Below, piece after piece: positions 24,357 to 31,759 of a stretch of DNA of 33,552 nt. The translations under genes were made by a program, and so were the position numbers. The notes under the pieces are model-generated. The model did no database searches, was not told the DNA's origin, and saw nothing but the letters and a program-made list of their open reading frames with translations. Every line of letters begins with the position of its first letter. Within the stretch, counting starts at the first letter, position 1. The stretch comes from Catenulispora rubra (GTDB lineage Bacteria > Actinomycetota > Actinomycetes > Streptomycetales > Catenulisporaceae). The stretch spans positions 1-33,552 of the forward strand of contig NZ_JAACYW010000108.1 in the NCBI RefSeq assembly GCF_015356825.1, written 5' to 3'.

Positions 24357-25757
24357 CTATCCAGCCTGTGCGCCGACCCGTAGCCACGCGCTGCCCGCGG
24401 AGCGGATCCAGAAGGCAGCGAGCCGGGCCAGGGTGAACACCCCGACGGCGACCCACAGCCAGGTCAGCCCCCATCCCGCGGCGAGCACGAGCGCGAGGGC
24501 GCCGAGGAACACGAGCGTGCACGCGAACGAGGCCCAGGCCAGGAAGGTGGCGTCGCCCGCGCCGATCAGGATGCCGTCGAGCACGAACACGACCCCGGCG
24601 GCCGGCTGGAGCGCTGCGGCGACCAGCAGCACCGGCACCAGCGCGTGTGCCACAGCCTGGTCGGAGGTGAACACCCCGGCGAGCACCGGGCTGAGCGCGG
24701 CCAGCCCGACACCGGTGATCACGCCGAAGCCGAGCCCCCACCGGTTCATCCGCGCCACCATCCGCCGCGTCGCCTCGATGCGTCCGGCGCCCAACTCATG
24801 GCCGACCAGCGCCTGCGCGGCGATGGCCAGCGCGTCGAGCGCGAGGGCGAGGCCGGACCAGAGGTTGGCGGCGATGGTGTGCGCGGCGAGCGCCCCCGTA
24901 CCGAGCCGTCCGGCGCCCCACACCGCCGCGATGATGTAGACGCGCAGCCACAACGTGCGGGTGAGCAGCGCGGTGTTCGCCGAGAGCGAGCCGCGCACCG
25001 CACGCGCGTTGAACCGCGGCACGACGCCATGCGCCCGGCACGCCTTGACCACCACGCAAACGTACGCAACGCCCATCGCGGTCTGCACAGACGCGGTCCC
25101 GGCCGCCGAACCCGCGATCCCGAACCCGCACGGGTAGACCAGGATCCAGTTGACCAGCGTGTTCGCCACGGCAGCGACGGCCGCGACCACGAGCGGCGTC
25201 CGCATGTCCTGCAGGCCGCGCAACAACCCGGTCGCCGCGAGCACCAGCAGCATCCCGGGCAGCCCCAGGCAGCTGACGCGCAGGTACGTCGCCGCGTACG
25301 GCGCGGCCTGGGCCCCGGCCCCCAGCCAGCGCACAACCGGGTCCGCACAGGTCACCCCGATGACCGCAAGCAGCACCCCGAGCCCGGCCGCCAGATACAT
25401 CCCGTCGACCCCGCGTGCCATCCCCTCGGCACGCCGTCCCGCACCGATGAGCCGGGAAACCTGCGCAGTGGTGCTGTAGGCGAGGAAGATGCACACACCC
25501 ACCAGGGTGTTGAGGGCGGAGCCCGCCGTACCCAGGCCGGCAAGCTGCGCGGACCCGAGGTGGCCGACGATCGCACTGTCGGCAAGCACGAACAGCGGCT
25601 CGGCAACCAGCGCACCGAGCGCGGGTATCGCCAAAGCGAGGATCTGACGCCCCGTGACGTGCGCGGCGTCCAGTTCCTCGACGTGCTGGGCGCTCTCGTC
25701 GTCGCGCGCTCGGTGGGCGGCCTCGGTGTTCACACGAAGGATTGTGTCAGGTGCCAC
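24357..25757 (-). CDS. MATE-family efflux transporter (DinF-like)
   Basis: A 466-residue polytopic membrane protein with about 12 helices in two pseudo-symmetric halves. The first helix region IPALGALVAEPLFVLADSAIVGHLGSAQLAGLG is the DinF-type MATE signature, and PVLLVAAALQPAAGVVFVLDGILIGAGD is its counterpart in the C-terminal half. It should use a cation gradient to export organic cations or metabolites. The start is uncertain: GTG 25757 gives the length quoted, and GTG 25733 is an alternative. A ~35-residue acidic tail precedes helix 1. It converges on the LysR gene with 19 bases between stops and no hairpin. Confidence 0.9.
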   Translation of the reverse strand: MAPDTILRVNTEAAHRARDDESAQHVEELDAAHVTGRQILALAIPALGALVAEPLFVLADSAIVGHLGSAQLAGLGTAGSALNTLVGVCIFLAYSTTAQVSRLIGAGRRAEGMARGVDGMYLAAGLGVLLAVIGVTCADPVVRWLGAGAQAAPYAATYLRVSCLGLPGMLLVLAATGLLRGLQDMRTPLVVAAVAAVANTLVNWILVYPCGFGIAGSAAGTASVQTAMGVAYVCVVVKACRAHGVVPRFNARAVRGSLSANTALLTRTLWLRVYIIAAVWGAGRLGTGALAAHTIAANLWSGLALALDALAIAAQALVGHELGAGRIEATRRMVARMNRWGLGFGVITGVGLAALSPVLAGVFTSDQAVAHALVPVLLVAAALQPAAGVVFVLDGILIGAGDATFLAWASFACTLVFLGALALVLAAGWGLTWLWVAVGVFTLARLAAFWIRSAGSAWLRVGAQAG

Positions 25758-25913
25758 AGGCCAGAGGAACCCTTACTTCGGCAACTCCCGCCGCTAGCGC
25801 GGCCATCGGATCAGGAGCGCGGACTTCATGATGCTCCTGTGAGCGCCAGGGTCTCAATGCGAAGATCAATACTACGAACTGCTGTGCCCTTAGCGCGCAG
25901 CGCAATCAGTGCC

Positions 25914-25919
25914 TACGAT
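25914..25919 (+). promoter_or_regulatory. -10 box for a leaderless PucR-type gene
   Basis: TACGAT ends seven bases before GTG 25927, and TTAGCG (25890-25895) lies 18 bp upstream as a poor -35 box. No ribosome site precedes the GTG. The remaining gap back to 25758 shows nothing else. Confidence 0.35.
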
Positions 25920-25926
25920 CAGCCAT

Positions 25927-27138
25927 GTGGAGAATCAACGTTCGTCGATACACGACGAGGCCGCAGCGGAGGAGGCGCGGCTCGCGGCGCTGATGGCGGG
26001 GCAAGCCGAAGTGCTCGCCGACGTGATGGTCGAGCGGATCATGACGACGGTGCCGGCCTACGCCGAAGGCGGCGTCGATCCGGCGGGGGTGCGCCGGGCC
26101 TGCTTGGACATGATCGCCCACATCCTGGAGCCGATGTCGCGCGGCGAGACTCCGACGCTTGACCTGTTCGACGGTACCGGCCGGTCGGTGGCCATGGCGG
26201 GCATCCCGCTCACGGCGTTGTTGGACGCGTTCCGGGTCGCGGCGGTCTCCGGCTGGGAGCTGTTCGTGGCGATGGCGCCGGCGCTGGACGTGTCCGTGGC
26301 CGGTGTGCTGCGGGTCGCCACCAGCTTCCTGCGGCTCCTGGACCTCTTCACGCAGGAGATGACCCGCGGCTACCGCGAGGAGATCGGCGCTCAGGTGCGC
26401 AGTGAGGAGCAGCGCCGGGCCGCCTTGGTGCAGGCGCTCATCGAGGGCCGCCTGGTCGAGTCCGATCTGTGGGAAGCGGCCGATCTGCTGCAGCTTCCGC
26501 ATCGGGGACCGTACGTCGTCATCGCCGCCCGGGTCCCCGGCATCGGCAGCCACGCGCTGCCCAGCATCGAACGCGGCCTGGGCGGCCTCGGCATCGATTC
26601 GGCCTGGCGCCTGATGCACGATGTGGAGATCGGCGTGGCGCGCCTGCCGCGTACCGGTCCGGTGGTGTTCGAGCAGCTGGTGACGGCGCTGCAGGCGGGC
26701 GGCGAAGGCCGGGTCGGCGTCAGCCCGCCGTACGACGACCTGCGCCTGACCTCCCAGGCGCTGCGCCTGGCCCGGATCGCGCTGCACGGCGCCCTGGACC
26801 ACCGCAAGGTGGTGGTGTTCGGCCGCGACGCGCTGTCGGCGGCGGCCTCCAGCGCGCCGGACATCATGTCCCGGGTGGCCGGCGAAGTCCTGGCCGGCCT
26901 GAGCGAACTGCCCACGGAGGACCGTACGGCGTTGCTGGACACCTTCGGGGTCTGGTTGGACTGCGGGGGCTCGGCGGACGAGGCGGCCAAGCGGCTGTTC
27001 GTACACCCCAACACCGTGCGCTACCGCCTTCGCCGGCTGGAGGAGCGCACCGGCCGGTCACTGTCCGACCCGCGGGCGAACGCCGAGCTGAGCCTGGCCT
27101 TCGAGGTGGACCGGCGAACCCGCGATCTTCCCGACTGA
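25927..27138 (+). CDS. PucR/CdaR-type helix-turn-helix regulator
   Basis: A cytoplasmic protein of ~403 residues. The C-terminal HTH of the PucR type is seen at ~350-395: CGGSADEAAKRLFVHPNTVRYRLRRLEERTGRSLSDP. In front of it lies a GGDEF-like degenerate domain (~180-310: GPYVVIAARVPG, RVGVSPPYDDLRLTSQALRLARIAL). The N-terminal ~160 residues are helical (RsbRD/RsbT-co-antagonist-like in outline). GTG 25927 is preferred over GTG 25909 because of the -10 box at 25914-25919. Relatives control catabolic or secondary-metabolite genes. The next gene downstream, the GH76 mannanase, has its own promoter, so regulation of it is possible but unproven. Confidence 0.87.
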   Translation: MENQRSSIHDEAAAEEARLAALMAGQAEVLADVMVERIMTTVPAYAEGGVDPAGVRRACLDMIAHILEPMSRGETPTLDLFDGTGRSVAMAGIPLTALLDAFRVAAVSGWELFVAMAPALDVSVAGVLRVATSFLRLLDLFTQEMTRGYREEIGAQVRSEEQRRAALVQALIEGRLVESDLWEAADLLQLPHRGPYVVIAARVPGIGSHALPSIERGLGGLGIDSAWRLMHDVEIGVARLPRTGPVVFEQLVTALQAGGEGRVGVSPPYDDLRLTSQALRLARIALHGALDHRKVVVFGRDALSAAASSAPDIMSRVAGEVLAGLSELPTEDRTALLDTFGVWLDCGGSADEAAKRLFVHPNTVRYRLRRLEERTGRSLSDPRANAELSLAFEVDRRTRDLPD

Positions 27139-27244
27139 ATCCGCGAAGCAGCTCCCTGAAGCAACCGGACCTTTCGCCAGCACGGCGACAGGTCGGCACG
27201 GCGGCAGGCCGACAGCTCGACAGCCACGTCGTGGTCTGCACGTA

Positions 27245-27274
27245 TTGACGCTTCCCTGACGCCTTGCTTACGTC
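27245..27274 (+). promoter_or_regulatory. Promoter of the GH76 gene (leaderless)
   Basis: TTGACG (27245-27250) and TACGTC (27269-27274) are 18 bp apart, and the GTG start lies six bases past the -10 box. This supports a leaderless message from GTG 27281, where no ribosome site exists. Confidence 0.5.
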
Positions 27275-27280
27275 TTCACA

Positions 27281-28714
27281 GTGAAGCGTTCCTTGATGCT
27301 CATCCTCAGTGTCCTGATGACCTTCGTCCCGCTGGCGGTGGCCGCGCCCGCACGAGCCGCCTCCATCTGCGACAAATACTGCGACGCGCGGGACCCCGCG
27401 CTCTCCCCCGTCGACCGGCAGCCCGTCAGCACCAGCATCTACTCGCGCAGTATCGTCCTGCACTCCGACGACAGCGACGACATGATGTGGGCCAGCATCG
27501 ACAACGGGAACCCCGGTGACGAGGTGTGGCTGGACCGGTCCTTCGACGGCGGCCAGACCTGGTCCTCCGGCAGCAAACTCGGCGACACCACCATCCCCAG
27601 CGGCAACCGGGGTTGGCGGACCCTGATGTACAACAACGACGACTGGAACAACCTCGGCGTCGGCGCGATGCGCGCCTGCGGCAAGGCCGGCGACCGCGCG
27701 GAGATCGCCTGCACGCCCTGGGCCCGCACCACCTGGAACGCCGCAGACCGGCGCCGCGCCGCGGCCACCGCGGAGATGATGTTCTACAACACCTCCACCG
27801 GCCTGTTCAACACCACCGGCTGGTGGAACTCGGCGAACGCGCTCACCGCGGTCATCGACAACATCCGGGCCACCGGCATGGGCAGCTACCAGTACGCGGT
27901 GTCCACCACCTACGACAAGAACATCAACGCGCAGGGCGGCAACTTCACCAACTCCTACATCGACGACACCGGTTGGTGGGGCCTGGCGTGGGTGGACGCG
28001 TACGACCTGACCCACGACTCGCGCTACCTGACCACCGCCGAAGCCGACGCGAACTACATGGCCCGGTACTGGGACTCCACGTGCGGCGGCGGAGTGTGGT
28101 GGAGCACTGCGAAGACCTACAAGAACGCCATCCCCAACGAGCTCTACCTGCGGCTCACCGCCGCACTGCACAACCGCATCGCCGGCGACACCGTCTACCT
28201 GCAGCGGGCCCAGGCGGAGTGGAGCTGGTTCCAGTCCAGCGGCATGATCAACAGCTCGCACCTCATCAACGACGGCCTGACCTCCGGCTGCGCCAACAAC
28301 GGCCAGCCCACCTACACCTACAACCAGGGCGTGATCCTGGGCGGCCTGGCCGAACTGTACGGCGCGACCGGCACCAACTCGCTGCTCACCAGCGCCACCG
28401 CCCTGGCCAACGCCTCCACCACCAGCACCGCCCTCAACCCCAACGGCGTGCTCACCGATCCGGGCGAGCCGGGCACCAACGGCGGCGGAGACGGCCCGTC
28501 CTTCAAGGGCGCCTATGTCCGGAGTCTGTCTTACCTGAACGCCACGCTCTCCAACCACCCCTACGGCGCCTACCTGACCAGGCAGGTGAACAGCGTCTAC
28601 CAGAACGACCGGGACGCGCTCGACCAGTACGGCTACCACTGGGCCGGCCCGCTCGACAGCATCGACGCCGCCCGCCAGCAGAGCGCACTGGATCTTCTGA
28701 ACGCTGCGGGATGA
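27281..28714 (+). CDS. Secreted GH76 alpha-1,6-mannanase with N-terminal Asp-box extension
   Basis: A 477-residue exported endo-alpha-1,6-mannanase, an enzyme type that cuts the backbone of fungal and yeast mannan. A signal peptide of ~26 residues ends at ARA-A. The paired catalytic aspartates are Asp228-Asp229 in SYIDDTGWWGLAW, with the (alpha/alpha)6 barrel motifs YWDSTCGGGVWW, KNAIPNELYL and YTYNQGVILGGLAELY. The catalytic part spans ~150-477. Residues ~27-145 are an extra segment with two Cys-rich spots and one Asp-box (SFDGGQTW), suggesting a small beta domain not needed by minimal GH76 enzymes. Start: GTG 27281 fits the promoter; ATG 27296 would shorten the signal. It converges with the LacI gene at 28773 and complements the GH92 enzyme functionally. 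Confidence 0.92.
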   Translation: MKRSLMLILSVLMTFVPLAVAAPARAASICDKYCDARDPALSPVDRQPVSTSIYSRSIVLHSDDSDDMMWASIDNGNPGDEVWLDRSFDGGQTWSSGSKLGDTTIPSGNRGWRTLMYNNDDWNNLGVGAMRACGKAGDRAEIACTPWARTTWNAADRRRAAATAEMMFYNTSTGLFNTTGWWNSANALTAVIDNIRATGMGSYQYAVSTTYDKNINAQGGNFTNSYIDDTGWWGLAWVDAYDLTHDSRYLTTAEADANYMARYWDSTCGGGVWWSTAKTYKNAIPNELYLRLTAALHNRIAGDTVYLQRAQAEWSWFQSSGMINSSHLINDGLTSGCANNGQPTYTYNQGVILGGLAELYGATGTNSLLTSATALANASTTSTALNPNGVLTDPGEPGTNGGGDGPSFKGAYVRSLSYLNATLSNHPYGAYLTRQVNSVYQNDRDALDQYGYHWAGPLDSIDAARQQSALDLLNAAG

Positions 28715-28772
28715 CGGAGAGACGCCTGGCTGAAGGCGAGCTACCGCAAGGAGGGCTACCTCAACGTGGGGT

Positions 28773-29825
28773 TCACCGACCCGTCCCGCAGGAGCCGCGC
28801 ACGATGAGCTGAGTGGGAATGAGAAGCGGCGCGGCCGCAGGGTACGTATTCCGCTTCGAATCGCGGCCTCCGTCATCGTCGGCTCCGATGGCGTTCAACA
28901 GCGTCTCGACCGCACCGACACCGATGCGGACCCGGTCCTGCGCGACGGTGGTCAGCGCCGGACGCACCAACGACGCGGCCTCGATGTCGTCGAAGCCCAC
29001 AACCGCCATGTCCCCGGGCACGGACAGGCCGGCGTCATCGAGCGCCTGCATCGCGCCGATGGCCATCTCGTCGCCCGCGACGAAGATGGCCGTGGGCGGC
29101 TCGGGCAGGGAGATCAGGCGCTGCGCGCACTCGTAGCCGCTGGACAGGTAGAAGTCCCCGTGCTCGACGTACTCCGGCCGGGGATCGAGGCCGACACGGG
29201 CCATCTGGTAGCGGTACCCGGCCAGGCGTTCGGCGGCGGGCATCACGGCCAGCGGACCGGTGATGGTCGCGATCGCGCGGTGGCCGAGGGAGTGCAGGTG
29301 GCGGACGGCGCCGGCCGCGCCGCTGCGGTTGTCGGAGGTGACGTACGTCGTGCGTTTGCGTTGCAGCGACAAGTCGATGGCCACGCAGGCGATGCCGGAA
29401 TCGACGAGCGCCGTGATCGCCGGATGCCCTTCGTCGACGCCCATCATGATGACGCCGTCGAGGCTGTGCTGCCGGGCCGCCCGCCGGTACACGTCCACGC
29501 CGGACGCGCCGCCGGCGATCGACAGGACCATGAGATGGAAGCCGACGGCGGTCAACGCCTGCTTGATCCCGACGAACAGGTCGAGCAGGAAGGCCGGCCG
29601 GCGGCCCTCGTTCGCGTAACCGGTGTCCCAGATCAGACCGATCATGTCTGAGCGGCGCCGGACCAGGGTGCGGGCCGGCTGATTGGGCGAGTAGCCGAGT
29701 TCCTCGGCCAGTTCCAGGACGCGGCGCCGGGTCTCCGTGCTCACTTCCGCACGGTCGTTGAGCGCACGTGACACCGTCGCCTGCGATACCCCGATGAGAC
29801 GGGCGAGCTCGCGGATGTCCACCAC
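28773..29825 (-). CDS. LacI-family regulator divergent from the GH16 gene
   Basis: A 350-residue repressor. The HTH is VDIRELARLIGVSQATVSRALNDRAEVSTETRRRVLELAEELGYSPN, followed by the minor-groove hinge helix QPARTLVRRRSDMIG. The sensor domain contains DGVIMMGVDEGHPAITALVDSG, AVRHLHSLGHRAIATITGP, PTAIFVAGDEMAIGAMQALDDAG and DMAVVGFDDIEAAS, and it ends near the family's LIVRGS. GTG 29825, with GTG 29822 next, is chosen because the HTH begins there; longer frames would run through its own operators. One operator ends four bases before the start, so autorepression of a leaderless transcript is likely. Two further operators flank the GH16 promoter region. Inducer: probably a beta-glucan fragment (inference). 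Confidence 0.9.
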   Translation of the reverse strand: MVDIRELARLIGVSQATVSRALNDRAEVSTETRRRVLELAEELGYSPNQPARTLVRRRSDMIGLIWDTGYANEGRRPAFLLDLFVGIKQALTAVGFHLMVLSIAGGASGVDVYRRAARQHSLDGVIMMGVDEGHPAITALVDSGIACVAIDLSLQRKRTTYVTSDNRSGAAGAVRHLHSLGHRAIATITGPLAVMPAAERLAGYRYQMARVGLDPRPEYVEHGDFYLSSGYECAQRLISLPEPPTAIFVAGDEMAIGAMQALDDAGLSVPGDMAVVGFDDIEAASLVRPALTTVAQDRVRIGVGAVETLLNAIGADDDGGRDSKRNTYPAAAPLLIPTQLIVRGSCGTGR

Positions 29826-29828
29826 ATT

Positions 29829-29843
29829 CGGAAACGTATCCGG
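29829..29843. promoter_or_regulatory. LacI operator 1 (adjacent to regulator start)
   Basis: CGGAAACGTATCCGG is an inverted repeat (CGGA/TCCG arms around AACGTA), four bases from the GTG at 29825. It belongs to a set of three in this intergenic region. Confidence 0.65.
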
Positions 29844-29990
29844 TCCTCGCTCGCGGGGGAAGACCACGCCCCGCCCGGCTGAGGCCGGAGAACTGGTTGT
29901 CGAGTGCCGCAGAGCCTTGACAGCGGCAAACAGCGGGTGCACGATCCGCGTCAGACAAGCGAAACAGCGAGGTAACCCCCGCGATACGTC

Positions 29991-30006
29991 CCGGAAACGC
30001 TTCCGG
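29991..30006. promoter_or_regulatory. LacI operator 2 (perfect palindromic arms)
   Basis: CCGGAA-ACGC-TTCCGG has perfect 6-bp arms around four bases. It is the most symmetric of the three sites and lies mid-way in the divergent region. Confidence 0.7.
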
Positions 30007-30082
30007 TCGCTTGCCATCACGCCGAGCGCGAACCCGCCCACCCCCCGCGCCAGATAATCAGCGCTCGTACTCCCCAGTTCAG

Positions 30083-30098
30083 CCGGAAACGTATACGG
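30083..30098. promoter_or_regulatory. LacI operator 3 (near GH16 start)
   Basis: CCGGAAACGTATACGG shares the CCGGAAACG half with site 2 and lies 62 bp before the GH16 ATG. One arm is less symmetric than in site 2. Confidence 0.6.
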
Positions 30099-30160
30099 GG
30101 CGGTCATCGAACGCCCGGGGTCCGGATCCGGATCCCGCACCCCCCGACCCAGGAGTGAAG

Positions 30161-31759
30161 ATGGGTACTGCTGTACACCGGCGGCGACGCGCCGCCATGG
30201 CGATCGTCGCCGCGCTGGCGCCGATCGCCGCGACCGTGGCAATCGCCTTTCCGACGTCCGCCTCGGCCGCCGTTCCCCACCCGACGGCTGTTTCCCGCGC
30301 GGCCGCTGCCGCGATCCCGTCCGCCGTCCCCGCCCCGCCCGCGGGCTGGACCACGACCTTCAGCGACGACTTCAACGGCGCGGCGAACACGCCCATCGAC
30401 AACAACTGGATCTACGACCTGGGCACGAGCTATCCGGGCGGGGCCGGCAACTGGGGTACCGGCGAGGTCGAGTCGGAGACCAACTCGACCCGGAACGTCT
30501 ACCAGGACGGCGCCGGCCACCTGGTCATCAAGCCGATCAGGGACGCGCAGGGCAACTGGACTTCCGGGCGGGTGGAGACCGCGCGCACCGACTTCGCGGC
30601 GCCTCCCGGCGGCCAGATGGAGATCACCGCCTCGATCGAGCAGCCGAACCCGGCGAACGGACTCGGCTACTGGCCGGCCTTCTGGGCCATGGGCGCGAAC
30701 GCCCGTCCGGTCGGGGCCACCAACTGGCCCAGCATCGGCGAGTTCGACATCATGGAGGACGTCAACGCGCTGTCGAAGGTGTCGCACACGTTCCACTGCG
30801 GCGTCGATCCGGGCGGCCCCTGCAACGAGACCACCGGCATCAGCAGCGGCCTGCTCAACTGCGGTGGCTGCCAGACCGCGTTCCACACCTACTCGGTCAT
30901 CATCGACCGGACGAACGCCAACGCCGAGCAGCTGCGGTTCTACACCGACAACGTGCTGCAGCACACGGTCAACCAGAACCAGGTCGACGCGAACACCTGG
31001 GCGACGGCCGTCGACCACGGGTTCTTCGCGATCCTCAACGTGGCCATCGGCGGTGTCTACCCCTTCAACGTGTGCCAGTGCACTGAGCCGACGGCCGCCA
31101 CCACGTCCGGCGCGCCGATGACTGTGGACTACGTCGCCGTCTACACGACAAATCAGAGCGGCAGCCAGTCCGTCGCCACGCCGACGTTCAGTCCGGCCGG
31201 CGGCACGTACGCCTCCGCGCAGTCGGTGACGCTGTCGGACGCGACGTCGGGGTCGAGCATCCGCTACACCCTGGACGGTTCGGCGCCCACGGCGGCATCG
31301 ACCCTCTACACCGGTCCGATCAACGTCGCCGCGACGACCACGGTGAAGGCCATCGGTCTGGCGGCCGGTCTGACGAACTCCGCGACGGCGAGCGCGACGT
31401 ACACGATCGGTTCCTCCTCGCCCGACTACACGCAGAGTGCGACGCAGCTGAACGCGACGCAGGCTCAGCTCTCGATCACCCCGACCACGCCGGCCGCCTA
31501 TGTCGACGTCCACTACCTGATCAACGGTGCGGGTCAACAGAACTTCCGCATGACCAACAACTCAGGGACGTGGACGCAAACCGTGAGTTCACTCACGACC
31601 GGCACCGTGCTGGAGTACTGGTTCACCTACGAGAAGAGCGGCGCCCAGTACGACACGCCACACTTCACCTACACACAAGGGGCGGCAGCGGTGGCGGCAC
31701 GGCCGCGACGCCGACGTTCAGTCCGGCCGGCGGCTCGTACACGACGGCCCAGTCGGTGA
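30161..31759 (+). CDS. Secreted GH16 beta-1,3-glucanase with chitobiase-type and CBM56-like modules; frame broken near its 3' end
   Basis: A laminarinase-type enzyme for beta-1,3-glucan. ATG 30161 has AGGAG at 5 bases. A signal peptide covers ~1-37. The GH16 domain (~60-330) includes WPSIGEFDIMEDVN with catalytic Glu194, Asp196 and Glu199, in the E-x-D-x-x-E form with the extra residue usual for laminarinases, and GYWPAFWAMG. Residues ~340-418 are a CHB_HEX-type domain (PTFSPAGGTY, IRYTLDGSAPT). Residues ~420-506 fit CBM56, a beta-1,3-glucan binder (VDVHYLINGAGQQNFRMTNNSG, EYWFTYEK, YDTPHFTYT). After QG the frame reads Arg-rich out-of-frame residues and stops at 31759. Adding one G in the 31679-31682 run would continue it into the downstream module. 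It is divergent from the LacI gene. Confidence 0.88.
   Translation: MGTAVHRRRRAAMAIVAALAPIAATVAIAFPTSASAAVPHPTAVSRAAAAAIPSAVPAPPAGWTTTFSDDFNGAANTPIDNNWIYDLGTSYPGGAGNWGTGEVESETNSTRNVYQDGAGHLVIKPIRDAQGNWTSGRVETARTDFAAPPGGQMEITASIEQPNPANGLGYWPAFWAMGANARPVGATNWPSIGEFDIMEDVNALSKVSHTFHCGVDPGGPCNETTGISSGLLNCGGCQTAFHTYSVIIDRTNANAEQLRFYTDNVLQHTVNQNQVDANTWATAVDHGFFAILNVAIGGVYPFNVCQCTEPTAATTSGAPMTVDYVAVYTTNQSGSQSVATPTFSPAGGTYASAQSVTLSDATSGSSIRYTLDGSAPTAASTLYTGPINVAATTTVKAIGLAAGLTNSATASATYTIGSSSPDYTQSATQLNATQAQLSITPTTPAAYVDVHYLINGAGQQNFRMTNNSGTWTQTVSSLTTGTVLEYWFTYEKSGAQYDTPHFTYTQGAAAVAARPRRRRSVRPAARTRRPSR
31178..31410 (+). repeat. Duplicated chitobiase-type module, copy 1
   Basis: These 233 bp match 31708-31940 closely and without gaps, both ending in TACACGATCGG. 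It encodes the first CHB_HEX domain of the GH16 protein. Confidence 0.8.

Larger units (their letters stand above)
29826..30160. other. 335-bp divergent control region between LacI and GH16 genes
   Basis: No gene is called. It holds three operators (29829, 29991, 30083) and a short GGATCCGGATCC-type repeat near 30121-30134. I see no convincing -35/-10 pair. Confidence 0.6.

Noticed and set aside
26864..28876. 670-codon open frame antisense to PucR and GH76
   Set aside because: It crosses two well-supported genes and a promoter, and its composition is that of a reversed GC-rich gene.
31675..31685. Programmed -1 ribosomal frameshift in the GH16 gene
   Set aside because: The site (ACA CAA GGG GCG) is not an X XXY YYZ heptamer, slipping GGG back would pair with AGG poorly, and no clear stimulatory hairpin was identified. 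A base deletion is simpler.
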